A stretch of DNA of 64,000 nucleotides. Source: Collinsella sp. 4_8_47FAA (GTDB taxonomy: Bacteria > Actinomycetota > Coriobacteriia > Coriobacteriales > Coriobacteriaceae). Below the pieces are notes generated by a model. That model searched no databases. It saw only the letters and a program-made list of their open reading frames with translations, and had not been told where the DNA came from. Positions 44,582 through 52,743 of this stretch are shown here, in pieces. Position 1 is the first letter of the stretch. Every line of letters starts with the position of its first letter. The position numbers and the translations under genes were made by a program. The stretch is taken from assembly GCF_000763055.1 (NCBI RefSeq), contig NZ_KN214136.1, positions 136,034 through 200,033 of the forward strand, given 5' to 3'.

Positions 44582-45955
44582 CTATTCCTCTTCAACGGGA
44601 TCGACGGACAGGACAATTTCGCTAGCACCTAGGTCGAGTGCGCGCTGAATCACCTTTGGCGGCAGCGGGAAGCTCTCCATGACGCTCGGTTTAAACGGGC
44701 GGACCTTGCCTGTAAGCAGTTCCTCGTCGCCCGCCAGAATGCGCACGCGGGCGGCGTTGACCGGTCGGCGGACGCGGAAGTTGAGTTTGGTGAGTGCCAC
44801 AGCTGTAATGCGTCCCGGCAGCGCGTAGCCCGCGATGCCGGCAGGGGAGACCGAGAGCTCGCAGTCCGGAACGGCGCCCGCGCCGGTCCCCAGCGCGTAC
44901 GCCGCCGCAGCCGCGCCGGCGCGCTCAGACTCGGCCGTCACGTTGTCGGCCAGGTCGTGCACGTGCAGTACGTTGCCGCAGGCAAAGATGCCCGGTACGC
45001 CCGTCTGCAGGCACTGGTCCACTACGGCGCCGCGCGTGCGCGGGTCAAGCTCCACGCCTGCGGCAACCGAAAGCTCGTTCTCGGGAATCAAGCCCACCGA
45101 AAGCAGTAGCGTGTCGCACGGAACAATGCGCTCGGTCCCCGGAATGGGCGCCAGGCGCTCGTCGACTTGACTCACCTCGACGGCCTCCACGCGATCGTGC
45201 CCAATCACGCGCGTAACCGTGGTGGACAGATGCAGCGGAATGCCAAAATCGTCCAGGCAATTCTTCACATTGCGGCGCAGGCCGTTGGCGTACGGCATGA
45301 GTTCGTACACGCCCTCGACCGAAATCCCCTCGAGCGTGCAGCGACGTGCCATGATCAGCCCGATATCGCCCGAACCCAAAATGACGGCGCGCGAGCCGGG
45401 TTTGAGGTTCTCGATATTGATGTATCGCTGCGCCAGACCCGCCGTAAACACGCCGGCGGGTCGGCTGCCGGGGATCTTGATCTCGCTGCGCGTGCGCTCG
45501 CGGCAACCCATGGCAAGGACGACCGCGCGCCCGGTGAGCTGCAGCATACCGGAGGGATTCATAAGCGTGACGGTATGGACTGCGGCGGTTCCCGCACCTT
45601 CGTCCACGCTCGACGCGCCCGTGTCCTCGCCCGAATCAATCCCAATCACCATGCTGTCCAGGAACAGCGCAATGTCGGTCGCGCGCACCTGGTCGATAAA
45701 GCGCTGTGCGTACTCGGGGCCGGTGAGCTCCTGCTTAAAGTGCGATAGGCCAAAGCCGGGGTGGATGCACTGGCGGAGGATTCCGCCCAGGTGCTGCTCG
45801 CGCTCCACGATGGCCACGCGCGCTCCGGCCTTATGAGCGGCCAGCGCGGCCGCCATGCCGGCAGGTCCGCCGCCGATAACGACCACGTCGAAGGCTTGCG
45901 TTTGAACGGCTTCGACGACGTTGCAATCAATCGCGCTCGATTTGAATTCCGCCAT
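44582..45955 (-). CDS. NAD(P)/FAD-dependent pyridine nucleotide-disulphide oxidoreductase
   Basis: A 457-residue flavoprotein. The FAD-binding Rossmann motif VVIGGGPAGMAAALAAHKAG is near residues 25-45, followed by the segment GGILRQCIHPGFGL (residues ~57-70). The NAD-binding motif ILGSGDIGLIMARR lies near 193-206, and the FAD ribityl contact GVPGIFACGNVLHVHDLADN near 330. It is the middle gene of the GlpA-like / this protein / DUF1667 operon, one base after the upstream gene's stop. Probably the electron-transfer partner of the GlpA-like dehydrogenase; the physiological acceptor is unknown. Confidence 0.9.
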   Translation of the reverse strand: MAEFKSSAIDCNVVEAVQTQAFDVVVIGGGPAGMAAALAAHKAGARVAIVEREQHLGGILRQCIHPGFGLSHFKQELTGPEYAQRFIDQVRATDIALFLDSMVIGIDSGEDTGASSVDEGAGTAAVHTVTLMNPSGMLQLTGRAVVLAMGCRERTRSEIKIPGSRPAGVFTAGLAQRYINIENLKPGSRAVILGSGDIGLIMARRCTLEGISVEGVYELMPYANGLRRNVKNCLDDFGIPLHLSTTVTRVIGHDRVEAVEVSQVDERLAPIPGTERIVPCDTLLLSVGLIPENELSVAAGVELDPRTRGAVVDQCLQTGVPGIFACGNVLHVHDLADNVTAESERAGAAAAAYALGTGAGAVPDCELSVSPAGIAGYALPGRITAVALTKLNFRVRRPVNAARVRILAGDEELLTGKVRPFKPSVMESFPLPPKVIQRALDLGASEIVLSVDPVEEE

Positions 45956-45956
45956 T

Positions 45957-47411
45957 CTAGCGCACCCCCTTCAGCGGTCCCTCAACCAACCAAGATCCGG
46001 CATCTTCCAGCAGCACCTCGCTGGGGTCGCAGCCCAGCTCGCGCGCCAGGATCGCAACCACGCGGCTCTGGCAAAAGCCGCTTTGGCACCGACCCATGCC
46101 GGCGCGGCAGCGTCGCTTGACGCCCTCGACCGAAACTGCGCCCGGCTGGCGCCGAATCGCGGCCACAATCTCGGCCTCGGGCACCGTCTCGCAGCGGCAG
46201 ACGATCTGCCCCCATGCAGGGTCGGACTCGATGAGCTCTTCTTTGCGCGTAAGCGGCGCGCGGTCAAAGTCGTCCGGCGCGCGGCGAATTGGGTTCCAGT
46301 CCGCCCGCTCGTGCAGCTCCACGCCCGTCTCGCGCATCACAAGCTCCATGCGCTCGGCAATTGCCGGCGCGCTCGCCACGCCCGGCGACTGAATGCCCGC
46401 TGCCTGGAACAGCCCTGGCACCACGGCCGACTGTCCAATAAAGAAGTCGTTCGTTCCCTGAATGACCGGGCGCCCGCCGGCAAATGCGCGCACCACGTGG
46501 CGCGTGTCCAGATCGGGCACCAGTTTGCGCGCGCCGGTCAGCAGCGCGTTCACATCGCTCGCATAGGTCTGCGTGTCGCCCGGCTCGCGCACGGCAGCCG
46601 TGGCGGTGATCACGGTGTTGCCATGCACGGTGCCCGTGACGATAACGCCTTTCGACACCGGCGTCGGCACGGGGTAGAGCGGCATGAGCGTGCGCGGCTC
46701 CTTGTCCAGCACCACGATGTTGCCCTGACGCCAGACCATCTGGAACTCCTCGGCGCCCGCCATATGCGAGATGTCCGCGGCGCCGTTGCCCGCGGCATTG
46801 ATCAGGTAGCGGCAGCGCACATCGCCGACGGGCGTCGCCAGCGTAAAGCGCGCGTCGTCGCCCGAGCCCGCGACTTCAATCGCTTCCACCGGCGCGGACC
46901 GCATGAACCTCACCCCGTTGTCCACGGCGTTCTCCAGCGCGGCGATGGCAACCTCAAACGGGTCAACGTAACCGGTCGAAGGGCACCATAGCGCGCACGC
47001 GGCCTGGGCGCTTGCGCGCGGTTCCAGCTCGTGGATGCGCTCGGGGCCAATGATCGCCAGCTGGGGAACGCCGTTCGCCAGGCCATTCTGGCGCAGCTTC
47101 TCCAGGTGTGCGCGGTCCTCGTCGTTAAACCCCAGCACCATCGACCCGGTTCGGCAGAACAGAAAGCCCAGCTCTTGGGCCCAGGTACCATACAGCTCAC
47201 AGCCACGGGCATTGACCTGTGCCTTTACGGTTCCCGGCGCCGGATCGTAACCGGCATGCACTAGGCCGCCGTTGGCCTTCGACGCGCCCAGCGCGATGTC
47301 GTTGGCCGCCTCGACCACGCAAATGGACAGGTCAAACCGCGCGAGCTGCCGCGCGATGGCGCATCCGGTGATGCCCGCGCCGACAATCGCGATATCAAAC
47401 GTTTCTGTCAC
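45957..47411 (-). CDS. GlpA-like FAD-dependent dehydrogenase with C-terminal BFD [2Fe-2S] domain
   Basis: A 484-residue flavoprotein. The FAD site IAIVGAGITGCAIARQLAR is at residues 8-26, followed by NGGLVHAGYD, giving a DAO-type glycerol-3-phosphate dehydrogenase/L-2-hydroxyglutarate oxidase fold. The C-terminal ~85 residues are a BFD-like [2Fe-2S] domain with CRCE near 402 and GMGRCQSGFC near 434. Anaerobic GlpA has this layout, so glycerol-3-phosphate is the likely but unproven substrate. The start is GTG with GGGAGG four bases upstream. It leads the minus-strand operon; no glpK or glpF is nearby. Confidence 0.88.
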   Translation of the reverse strand: MTETFDIAIVGAGITGCAIARQLARFDLSICVVEAANDIALGASKANGGLVHAGYDPAPGTVKAQVNARGCELYGTWAQELGFLFCRTGSMVLGFNDEDRAHLEKLRQNGLANGVPQLAIIGPERIHELEPRASAQAACALWCPSTGYVDPFEVAIAALENAVDNGVRFMRSAPVEAIEVAGSGDDARFTLATPVGDVRCRYLINAAGNGAADISHMAGAEEFQMVWRQGNIVVLDKEPRTLMPLYPVPTPVSKGVIVTGTVHGNTVITATAAVREPGDTQTYASDVNALLTGARKLVPDLDTRHVVRAFAGGRPVIQGTNDFFIGQSAVVPGLFQAAGIQSPGVASAPAIAERMELVMRETGVELHERADWNPIRRAPDDFDRAPLTRKEELIESDPAWGQIVCRCETVPEAEIVAAIRRQPGAVSVEGVKRRCRAGMGRCQSGFCQSRVVAILARELGCDPSEVLLEDAGSWLVEGPLKGVR

Positions 47412-47515
47412 AGTGCCTCCCAGACGAGTTGACAGGCCGTCAATAAGACTATCCTACGGTCCGCACACCCCCAGTGCGGCGGCAATGCGGCGAACAGCCC
47501 CGCAACACCCGCCAA

Positions 47516-47561
47516 CGGCAGACGAGGGGAGACCCGGCAACGTCGACAACCTCGTCTGCCG
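47516..47561 (-). promoter_or_regulatory. Hairpin upstream of the GlpA-like operon
   Basis: A perfect 12-bp inverted repeat CGGCAGACGAGG/CCTCGTCTGCCG with a 22-nt loop sits ~105 nt upstream of the minus-strand operon start. It may be an operator or leader structure; the GACGAGG half also recurs inside the 57-bp repeat next to it. Confidence 0.5.
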
Positions 47562-47580
47562 GCTACTACGGCAACCGTTC

Positions 47581-47637
47581 GTCTCGATCTGTAACAGTTA
47601 GACGAGGATTTGGGTCCCAGATGTTACAGATTGAGAC
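47581..47637 (+). repeat. 57-bp palindromic repeat, copy 1
   Basis: Arms GTCTCGATCTGTAACAG and ATGTTACAGATTGAGAC pair almost perfectly around a 23-nt centre. Confidence 0.8.
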
Positions 47638-47661
47638 ATTTGCCATGCGGGTCCTCCGTTT

Positions 47662-47718
47662 GTCTCGTTCTGTAACATCTAGACCCGTATTCCGCTCCCA
47701 CCTGTTACAGATTGAGAT
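47662..47718 (+). repeat. 57-bp palindromic repeat, copy 2
   Basis: Arms GTCTCGTTCTGTAACAT and CTGTTACAGATTGAGAT form the same palindrome and length as copy 1. It starts 81 bp after copy 1 in the same divergent intergenic region (about 400 bp, otherwise no gene). Confidence 0.8.
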
Positions 47719-47817
47719 GTTTGTGTCCGCGCCAGCCCCGTACCCAGCCGTAGTCCCATATAAACAAACCCCGTGGTAAACTTGACCATACTGTAAATAT
47801 TCCGAAAGGTACCCGTA

Positions 47818-48249
47818 ATGTCCAAGTACATCTCCGAGCTCATGTCGCCGCAGCTTATGGGCGTCGTCTATGCCTTCGTTGGCTTTATTATCGCCCTGTA
47901 TGTGCTGTCGGTCGTCTATGTGTTCATCGACGCTCGCCGCCGCGGCGCCAGCGCCTACGTGGCATGGGGCATCATCGCCCTCATCCCGTTTGTGGGCCTC
48001 ATCGCCTACCTGGTCCTGCGCCCGCATTCCTACGCGGCCGACCGCGAGGAGCAGGAGCTGGACATGGCCCTGCGCGAGCGCCAGCTTGCCCAGTACGGCA
48101 CCTGCCCGCAGTGCGGCGCTCCCATCGAGAAGGACTTCGTTGTCTGCCCGGTGTGCGATACCCAGGTTCGCAACGTGTGCCCCAGCTGCCATCGCCCGCT
48201 CGATGCGCACTGGAAGGTCTGTCCCTACTGCCGAACTCGCATCCAGTAA
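47818..48249 (+). CDS. Two-helix membrane protein with double zinc ribbon
   Basis: A 143-residue protein I cannot assign to a pathway. Two hydrophobic helices (about residues 13-37 and 47-66) are followed by an acidic linker. Four CxxC pairs form a double zinc ribbon: CPQCGAPI, CPVCDTQV, CPSCHRPL and CPYCRTRI. The N-terminal part looks like the PLDc_N/SHOCT-type membrane anchors common in Actinobacteria. The cytoplasmic ribbon suggests nucleic-acid or protein contact, which is inference only. GAAAGGTA lies upstream of the ATG. It is monocistronic between the divergent repeat region and thrS. Confidence 0.75.
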   Translation: MSKYISELMSPQLMGVVYAFVGFIIALYVLSVVYVFIDARRRGASAYVAWGIIALIPFVGLIAYLVLRPHSYAADREEQELDMALRERQLAQYGTCPQCGAPIEKDFVVCPVCDTQVRNVCPSCHRPLDAHWKVCPYCRTRIQ

Positions 48250-48348
48250 CGCATCCATCGCCGGGCCGGCCGCAAGCCGCGGGCGCCGCGCGTCCCGCGC
48301 AAGCCACACGTGCAACCCGCCCCACACGATGAAGCATGCGTAGAAAAT

Positions 48349-48379
48349 CGCCCGCCGTGCCATTAAGGTGCGGCGGGCG
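48349..48379. promoter_or_regulatory. Long hairpin between the zinc-ribbon gene and thrS
   Basis: CGCCCGCCGTGCC and GGTGCGGCGGGCG form 13 pairs (two G-U) with loop ATTAA. On the plus strand no U-run follows; read on the minus strand it is followed by ATTTTC. It lies 100 nt before the thrS start and may be the end of the upstream transcript or part of a thrS leader. Confidence 0.5.
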
Positions 48380-48478
48380 CTTGTATACCAAGGCAACCTG
48401 CCTATAATGATGCAAGTCAAAAACGCCGAGCGCATCGCACGCACTTGCATCAGGCATCCGAGAGGAGAAAACATACCC

Positions 48479-50242
48479 ATGAAGGCACTCTACAATGACG
48501 GTTCGGTGGCCGAGCTCCCGCAGGACGAGGTCACGCACGTCATCCGCCACTCTGCCGCGCACATCATGGCGCAGGCCATCAAGCGCCTGTACCCCCAGGC
48601 CGACTTTGCCTACGGCCCCGCGACCGACAACGGCTTCTACTACGACGTCGACCTGCCCGAGGGCGTCAAGATCAGCGAGGACGACTTCCCCGCGATCGAG
48701 GCCGAGATGAAAAAGATCGTCAAGGAGAATCTCAAGTTCACCGTGTACGAGAAGCCCCGCGCCGAGGCCATCGCCCTTATGGAGGAGCGTGGCGAGAAGT
48801 ACAAGGTCGAGCACATCGGCGACTTGGACGACGACGCCCGCATCACCTTCTACCAGCAGGGCGACTACATCGACATGTGTGTCGGCCCCCACATCTGCTA
48901 CACCAAGGCCCTCAAGGCCTTTAAGCTCACTGGCGTCTCGGGCGCTTACTGGAAGGGCGACAAGGACAACAAGATGCTCACCCGCATCAACGGCGTCGCC
49001 TTTGCCACCAAGGAAGAGCTCGACGAGCACATGCACATGCTGGAGGAGGCCAAGAAGCGCGACCACCGCAAGATCGGCCGCGAGATGGACCTCTTTATGA
49101 TGCGCGACGAAGCCCCCGGCTTCCCGTTCTTCCTGCCCAACGGCATGATCCTTAAGAACACGCTACTGGACTACTGGCGTGAGATCCATCACAAAGCCGG
49201 CTACGTGGAGATCTCCACGCCGCTCATCATGAACAAGCAGCTGTGGAAGACCTCGGGCCACTGGGACCACTACAAGGACAACATGTACTCCACCGTCATC
49301 GACGACGAAGAGTACTGCATTAAGCCCATGAACTGCCCGGGCGGCGTGCTGGTGTACGCCTCCAAGCCGCACTCCTATCGCGAGCTGCCCATTCGCGCCG
49401 GCGAGATTGGCCTGGTGCACCGCCACGAGCTGCGCGGCGCCCTGCACGGTCTGTTCCGCGTGCGCTGCTTTAACCAGGACGACGCCCACCTGTTTGTGCG
49501 TCCCGACCAGCTGACCGACGAGATCGTGGGCGTGGTCAACCTCATCGACTCCGTGTACCAGAAGTTTGGCTTTAAGTACCACGTTGAGCTTTCCACCCGC
49601 CCCGAGGACTCCATGGGTTCGGACGAGGACTGGGCTCGCGCCGAGGAGGGCCTGCGCACCGCTCTGGAGCAGCTGCACATGGACTACGAGGTCAACGAGG
49701 GCGACGGCGCCTTCTACGGCCCTAAGATCGACTTCCACCTGGAGGACTCGCTCGGCCGTACCTGGCAGTGCGGTACTGTCCAGCTCGATTTCCAGATGCC
49801 GCTCAACTTTGATCTGGAGTACGTGGACGCCGACGGCACCAAGAAGCGCCCCATCATGCTGCATCGCGTGTGCTTTGGCTCCATCGAGCGCTTCATCGGT
49901 ATTCTGATTGAGCACTTTGCGGGCAAGTTCCCCACTTGGCTTGCCCCCGTGCAGGTCAAGGCGCTTCCCGTCTCTGAGAAGAGCCGCGACTACGCCCACG
50001 AGGTGTGCGCCAAGCTGGAGGAAGCTGGCATTCGCGTGGTCTGCGACGACCGCGACGAGAAGATCGGCTACAAGATCCGCGAGGCCCGCAGCATCGACCG
50101 CGTGCCCTACATGCTCATCCTGGGCGAGAAGGAGGTCGAGGCCGGCAACATCTCCGTCCGCGATCGCTCTAACGAGACCGTTCAGATGAGCGTTGACGAG
50201 TTTGTTGCCAAGGTGACCGAGGAGATCAAAACTCGCGCCTAG
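48479..50242 (+). CDS. thrS: Threonyl-tRNA synthetase lacking the TGS domain
   Basis: A 587-residue class II synthetase. It begins almost directly at the N2 editing domain: HSAAH (H24, H28) and CVGPH near residue 138 are the intact editing-site motifs that clear mischarged Ser-tRNA. The N-terminal ~60-residue TGS domain of the 642-residue E. coli enzyme is absent. The catalytic core is complete, with MNCPGG near residue 282, HRHELRGALHGLFRVR near 317 and the class II motif 3 region (RPIMLHRVCFGSIER) near 460. The anticodon-binding domain ends the protein. AGGAG lies 11 nt before the ATG; upstream in-frame codons encode nothing TGS-like. Confidence 0.95.
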   Translation: MKALYNDGSVAELPQDEVTHVIRHSAAHIMAQAIKRLYPQADFAYGPATDNGFYYDVDLPEGVKISEDDFPAIEAEMKKIVKENLKFTVYEKPRAEAIALMEERGEKYKVEHIGDLDDDARITFYQQGDYIDMCVGPHICYTKALKAFKLTGVSGAYWKGDKDNKMLTRINGVAFATKEELDEHMHMLEEAKKRDHRKIGREMDLFMMRDEAPGFPFFLPNGMILKNTLLDYWREIHHKAGYVEISTPLIMNKQLWKTSGHWDHYKDNMYSTVIDDEEYCIKPMNCPGGVLVYASKPHSYRELPIRAGEIGLVHRHELRGALHGLFRVRCFNQDDAHLFVRPDQLTDEIVGVVNLIDSVYQKFGFKYHVELSTRPEDSMGSDEDWARAEEGLRTALEQLHMDYEVNEGDGAFYGPKIDFHLEDSLGRTWQCGTVQLDFQMPLNFDLEYVDADGTKKRPIMLHRVCFGSIERFIGILIEHFAGKFPTWLAPVQVKALPVSEKSRDYAHEVCAKLEEAGIRVVCDDRDEKIGYKIREARSIDRVPYMLILGEKEVEAGNISVRDRSNETVQMSVDEFVAKVTEEIKTRA

Positions 50243-50267
50243 CACAAACAATACAAGAATTAACAAA

Positions 50268-50299
50268 GGCGATCGTCCTATAGGGCGGTCGCCTTTTTT
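50268..50299 (+). terminator. thrS terminator
   Basis: An 11-bp stem GGCGATCGTCC/GGGCGGTCGCC (two G-U) with loop TATA is followed by TTTTTT. Confidence 0.93.
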
Positions 50300-50314
50300 G
50301 TTGTCTATAGAAGA

Positions 50315-50341
50315 AAAGCCGCTGGTTAGAGCGGCTTTTTT
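50315..50341 (+). terminator. Second, tandem terminator
   Basis: AAAGCCGC/GCGGCTTT with an eight-base loop is followed by TTT, 16 nt after the first terminator. It gives a double stop before the capsule region. Confidence 0.85.
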
Positions 50342-50354
50342 GTTGTGCAAAAAG

Positions 50355-50476
50355 GTACAGGTTTTTGTATCTTTCGACGAAGCTCATTATACGAGCAAAC
50401 TGCTCGCGTTTTCCCAGATTGCACAAAATGCGCCGCGAATAGGCGCATCTCCATACGCCTCTACAAAAACCTGTAC
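50355..50476 (+). repeat. Large inverted-repeat element between thrS and the capsule operon
   Basis: Perfect 15-bp arms GTACAGGTTTTTGTA and TACAAAAACCTGTAC lie 92 nt apart, and outer flanks GCAAAA/TTTTGC extend the pairing after a two-base bulge. Inside are GCTC/GAGC and TGCGCC/GGCGCA hairpins, so the whole could fold as a branched structure. It has no ORF. Confidence 0.6.
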
Positions 50477-50567
50477 TTTTGCGACTGCGCCTAGCTGCGA
50501 GCGAGAAGCCTGTTCTTAACGCCCCTGCATCCGCGTGCGTCGCGGATTCAAGTTAAGGGGGCGAGAG

Positions 50568-51158
50568 ATGGAACAGACAATGCGGCGCCAAGAGCAGCTG
50601 CCCGGTGCCTTTAGTGGCACTACTACCAACAGCCAGCACGGCCGCGTCCGCTGGTATCTGGTCCACACCCCCAATGGTAAAGAGCGCGAGACCTGCGAAA
50701 AGGTCCGCCGCATTATCCCGTACGAGCTGATGCAGGACGCTTTTGTGATGCAAAAGGAGTTCTGGTTTAAGCGGGACGGCGCCTGGTCACTCCAAACCAA
50801 ACCCATGTACAAGGAATACTTCTTCGTCGCCACGCGCGATGCCGCCCTGCTAGATAAGGCTTTGGCCCAGTTGAGCTTTGGCTGCCGCATTGCCGGCAGC
50901 AGGGAGCGGGCCTATGCGCCCATGCCGGACGATGCGCAGGACTGGTACCGCAGCGTGCTCGACGACGACGGCGTGGTGCGCAACAGCGTAGCCCGCATAG
51001 AAGACGGCGTGCTGCACATAGAGCAGGGGCCCTTGGTGGGGCAAGAGGCCCGTGTAAAGAAGATCGACCGTCATAAGCGCTGGTGCCTGGTAGACGTGGG
51101 TGAAGGCGACTCCGCTTTTAGGGAGCTTCTTCCGTTGGACGTGCCCAGTAAGACGTAA
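50568..51158 (+). CDS. loaP: NusG paralogue, LoaP-like transcription antiterminator
   Basis: A 196-residue NusG-family protein. The NGN domain covers residues ~28-125 (RWYLVHTPNGKERETCEKVRR split around 28-48, then MYKEYFFVAT), and a KOW domain lies near 150-185 (GPLVGQEARVKKIDRHKRW). It is the first gene before a 12-kb polysaccharide operon, the standard place for LoaP/RfaH-type specialised NusG factors that let RNA polymerase read through terminators in long operons. Its N-terminal ~25 residues are extra. RBS AAGGGGG lies before the ATG. Gene-name confidence is moderate, since RfaH-like and UpxY-like relatives are also possible. Confidence 0.85.
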   Translation: MEQTMRRQEQLPGAFSGTTTNSQHGRVRWYLVHTPNGKERETCEKVRRIIPYELMQDAFVMQKEFWFKRDGAWSLQTKPMYKEYFFVATRDAALLDKALAQLSFGCRIAGSRERAYAPMPDDAQDWYRSVLDDDGVVRNSVARIEDGVLHIEQGPLVGQEARVKKIDRHKRWCLVDVGEGDSAFRELLPLDVPSKT

Positions 51159-51227
51159 GGGGACGTCGCACTGGCAATTCATTTGCAATTTGAATTCATC
51201 GATTGGGGGACCCCTGGGGACAGGGAC

Positions 51228-51989
51228 GTGGATTTGAACTTGACTACCAAAGAAGTGACAGGGCAAAACGCGCCGGTAGGGGCCGCGCTTGTTGCCCAGG
51301 CCATGAGCGGCAGCGATGCGAGCATGCGCTGCAAGGCCATGCAGGCCGTGAAGGACTGGGACCGCACGCGCCTGGCCTACCGCACCGTCAAGCGCGCGTT
51401 CGACATCGTGTTCAGCGGCTGCGTGCTGGCCGTCATCGCCGTGCCCAGCCTGGTGCTGGCCGCGGCCATTCGCCTGGAGAGCGAGGGCAACCCGTTCTAC
51501 AGCCAGATCCGCGTGGGCCAGACCCATCGCGACGGCAGCCTGTCCACCTTTCGCATGTGGAAGTTCCGCAGCATGTACAAAAACGCCGACGAGCGCCTCG
51601 CTGAGCTCAAAGAGCAGAACGAGATCGCCGGCGCCATGTTCAAGATGAGGGACGACCCCCGCGTCACCAAGATTGGCAAGTTCATCCGCAAGCACTCTAT
51701 CGACGAGTTCCCGCAGTTCCTGAACGTGTTCCTGGGCCAGATGTCCGTCGTGGGGCCAAGGCCGCCGCTACCGAACGAGGTGGCGGAGTACACCGAGTAC
51801 GACCTGCAGCGCCTGGCAGTGAAGCCTGGCATCACCGGCTGGTGGCAGGTGACGGATCGAAATTCAACGGGTTTCGACGGAATGGTCCAGCGCGACCTGG
51901 AGTACATCGCCAGGCGCGGCGTCATCACGGATCTCAAGATCGTTCTACTCACAGTCGTCGAGGTAATTACGGGAAGCGGGGCGTGCTAG
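51228..51989 (+). CDS. Polyprenyl-phosphate sugar-1-phosphate transferase (bacterial sugar transferase family)
   Basis: A 253-residue membrane enzyme that probably loads the first sugar phosphate onto undecaprenyl phosphate to start repeat-unit synthesis. A ~45-residue soluble N-terminus is followed by KRAFDIVFSGCVLAVIAVP (re-entrant helix), the family motif MWKFRSMYKNAD near 108, DEFPQFLNVFLGQMSVVGPRPP near 160-180 in segments, and KPGITGWWQV near 200. It is short, like PglC/WcaJ catalytic cores, with no PglB-like five-helix region. The start is uncertain: GTG with GGGGA 7 nt upstream is preferred over a TTG 15 codons earlier. Confidence 0.88.
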   Translation: MDLNLTTKEVTGQNAPVGAALVAQAMSGSDASMRCKAMQAVKDWDRTRLAYRTVKRAFDIVFSGCVLAVIAVPSLVLAAAIRLESEGNPFYSQIRVGQTHRDGSLSTFRMWKFRSMYKNADERLAELKEQNEIAGAMFKMRDDPRVTKIGKFIRKHSIDEFPQFLNVFLGQMSVVGPRPPLPNEVAEYTEYDLQRLAVKPGITGWWQVTDRNSTGFDGMVQRDLEYIARRGVITDLKIVLLTVVEVITGSGAC

Positions 51990-52741
51990 TGTCAGCCGGC
52001 AATCGTTATCCAATTCTGAACACGTATGTAAACGCCATCTCGCTTGACGAGACGGTGGATGAAATCGAGAAGATCATCGCGAGTGGCGTACCGACCCAGC
52101 ATGTCGTCATCAACGCGTCCAAGGTCAACCTGATGGAGGCGGATCCCGAACTCGCGTCCATCGTTAACGAGTGTCCGCTGATCAACGCCGACGGCGCCTC
52201 GATAGTCTGGGCGGCGAAGAAGCTGGGGGTTCCTCTCGGGGAACGCGTCACGGGTATCGACCTGTTCCAGAGGCTTGTCGGGCTGGCGTCCGAGAAGGGC
52301 TACCGCATCTACCTCTTCGGAGCGAAGGAGGAGGTGGTGACCAAGGTCAAGGCGATTTTCGAGGAGAGGTATCCGGGCATTCGGATCGTCGGCTACCGTA
52401 ACGGCTACTTCAACGAGGCGGACGAGCCCCAGATCGTATCCGATATGGCCGCCTCGGGAGCCGACATGATGTTCGTCGCTTTCTCCTCTCCCAAGAAAGA
52501 GTACTGGGTCCACAAGTACATCGACCAGATCGGAATCCCCTTCGTCATGGGCGTCGGCGGCAGCTTCGATGTTGTTGCTGGCGTAACCGACCGAGCTCCG
52601 ACGTGGATGCAGGAGCACGGCCTGGAGTGGTTCTACCGCTTCATCCAGGAGCCCGGAAGACTGTGGAAACGCTACATCATCGGCAACCTCAAATTCGTCG
52701 CCCTCACGTATAAATACAAGTTCGCTAAGAAAGGTGAATAG
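51989..52741 (+). CDS. WecG/TagA/CpsF-family glycosyltransferase
   Basis: A 250-residue GT26-family enzyme that adds the second sugar to a lipid-linked intermediate. Family features: NAS.VNLMEAD near residue 32-42, NADGASIVWAAKKLG near 55-70, the ERVTGIDL motif near 77 and GVGGSFDVVAGVTDRAP near 190. The C-terminal FYRFIQEPGRLWKRY is typical of the membrane-associating end. Since wecC and wecB follow, ManNAcA transfer (WecG-like) is the likeliest donor use. The GTG start overlaps the upstream stop by one base (TAGTG), with GGGG 7 nt before it. Confidence 0.88.
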   Translation: MSAGNRYPILNTYVNAISLDETVDEIEKIIASGVPTQHVVINASKVNLMEADPELASIVNECPLINADGASIVWAAKKLGVPLGERVTGIDLFQRLVGLASEKGYRIYLFGAKEEVVTKVKAIFEERYPGIRIVGYRNGYFNEADEPQIVSDMAASGADMMFVAFSSPKKEYWVHKYIDQIGIPFVMGVGGSFDVVAGVTDRAPTWMQEHGLEWFYRFIQEPGRLWKRYIIGNLKFVALTYKYKFAKKGE

Positions 52742-52743
52742 CA

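Noticed and set aside
51159..51227. RfaH-type ops element downstream of loaP
   Set aside because: The GGCGGTAG core of ops is absent; the G-rich stretch GGGGGACCCCTGGGG does not form a clear ops-like hairpin.
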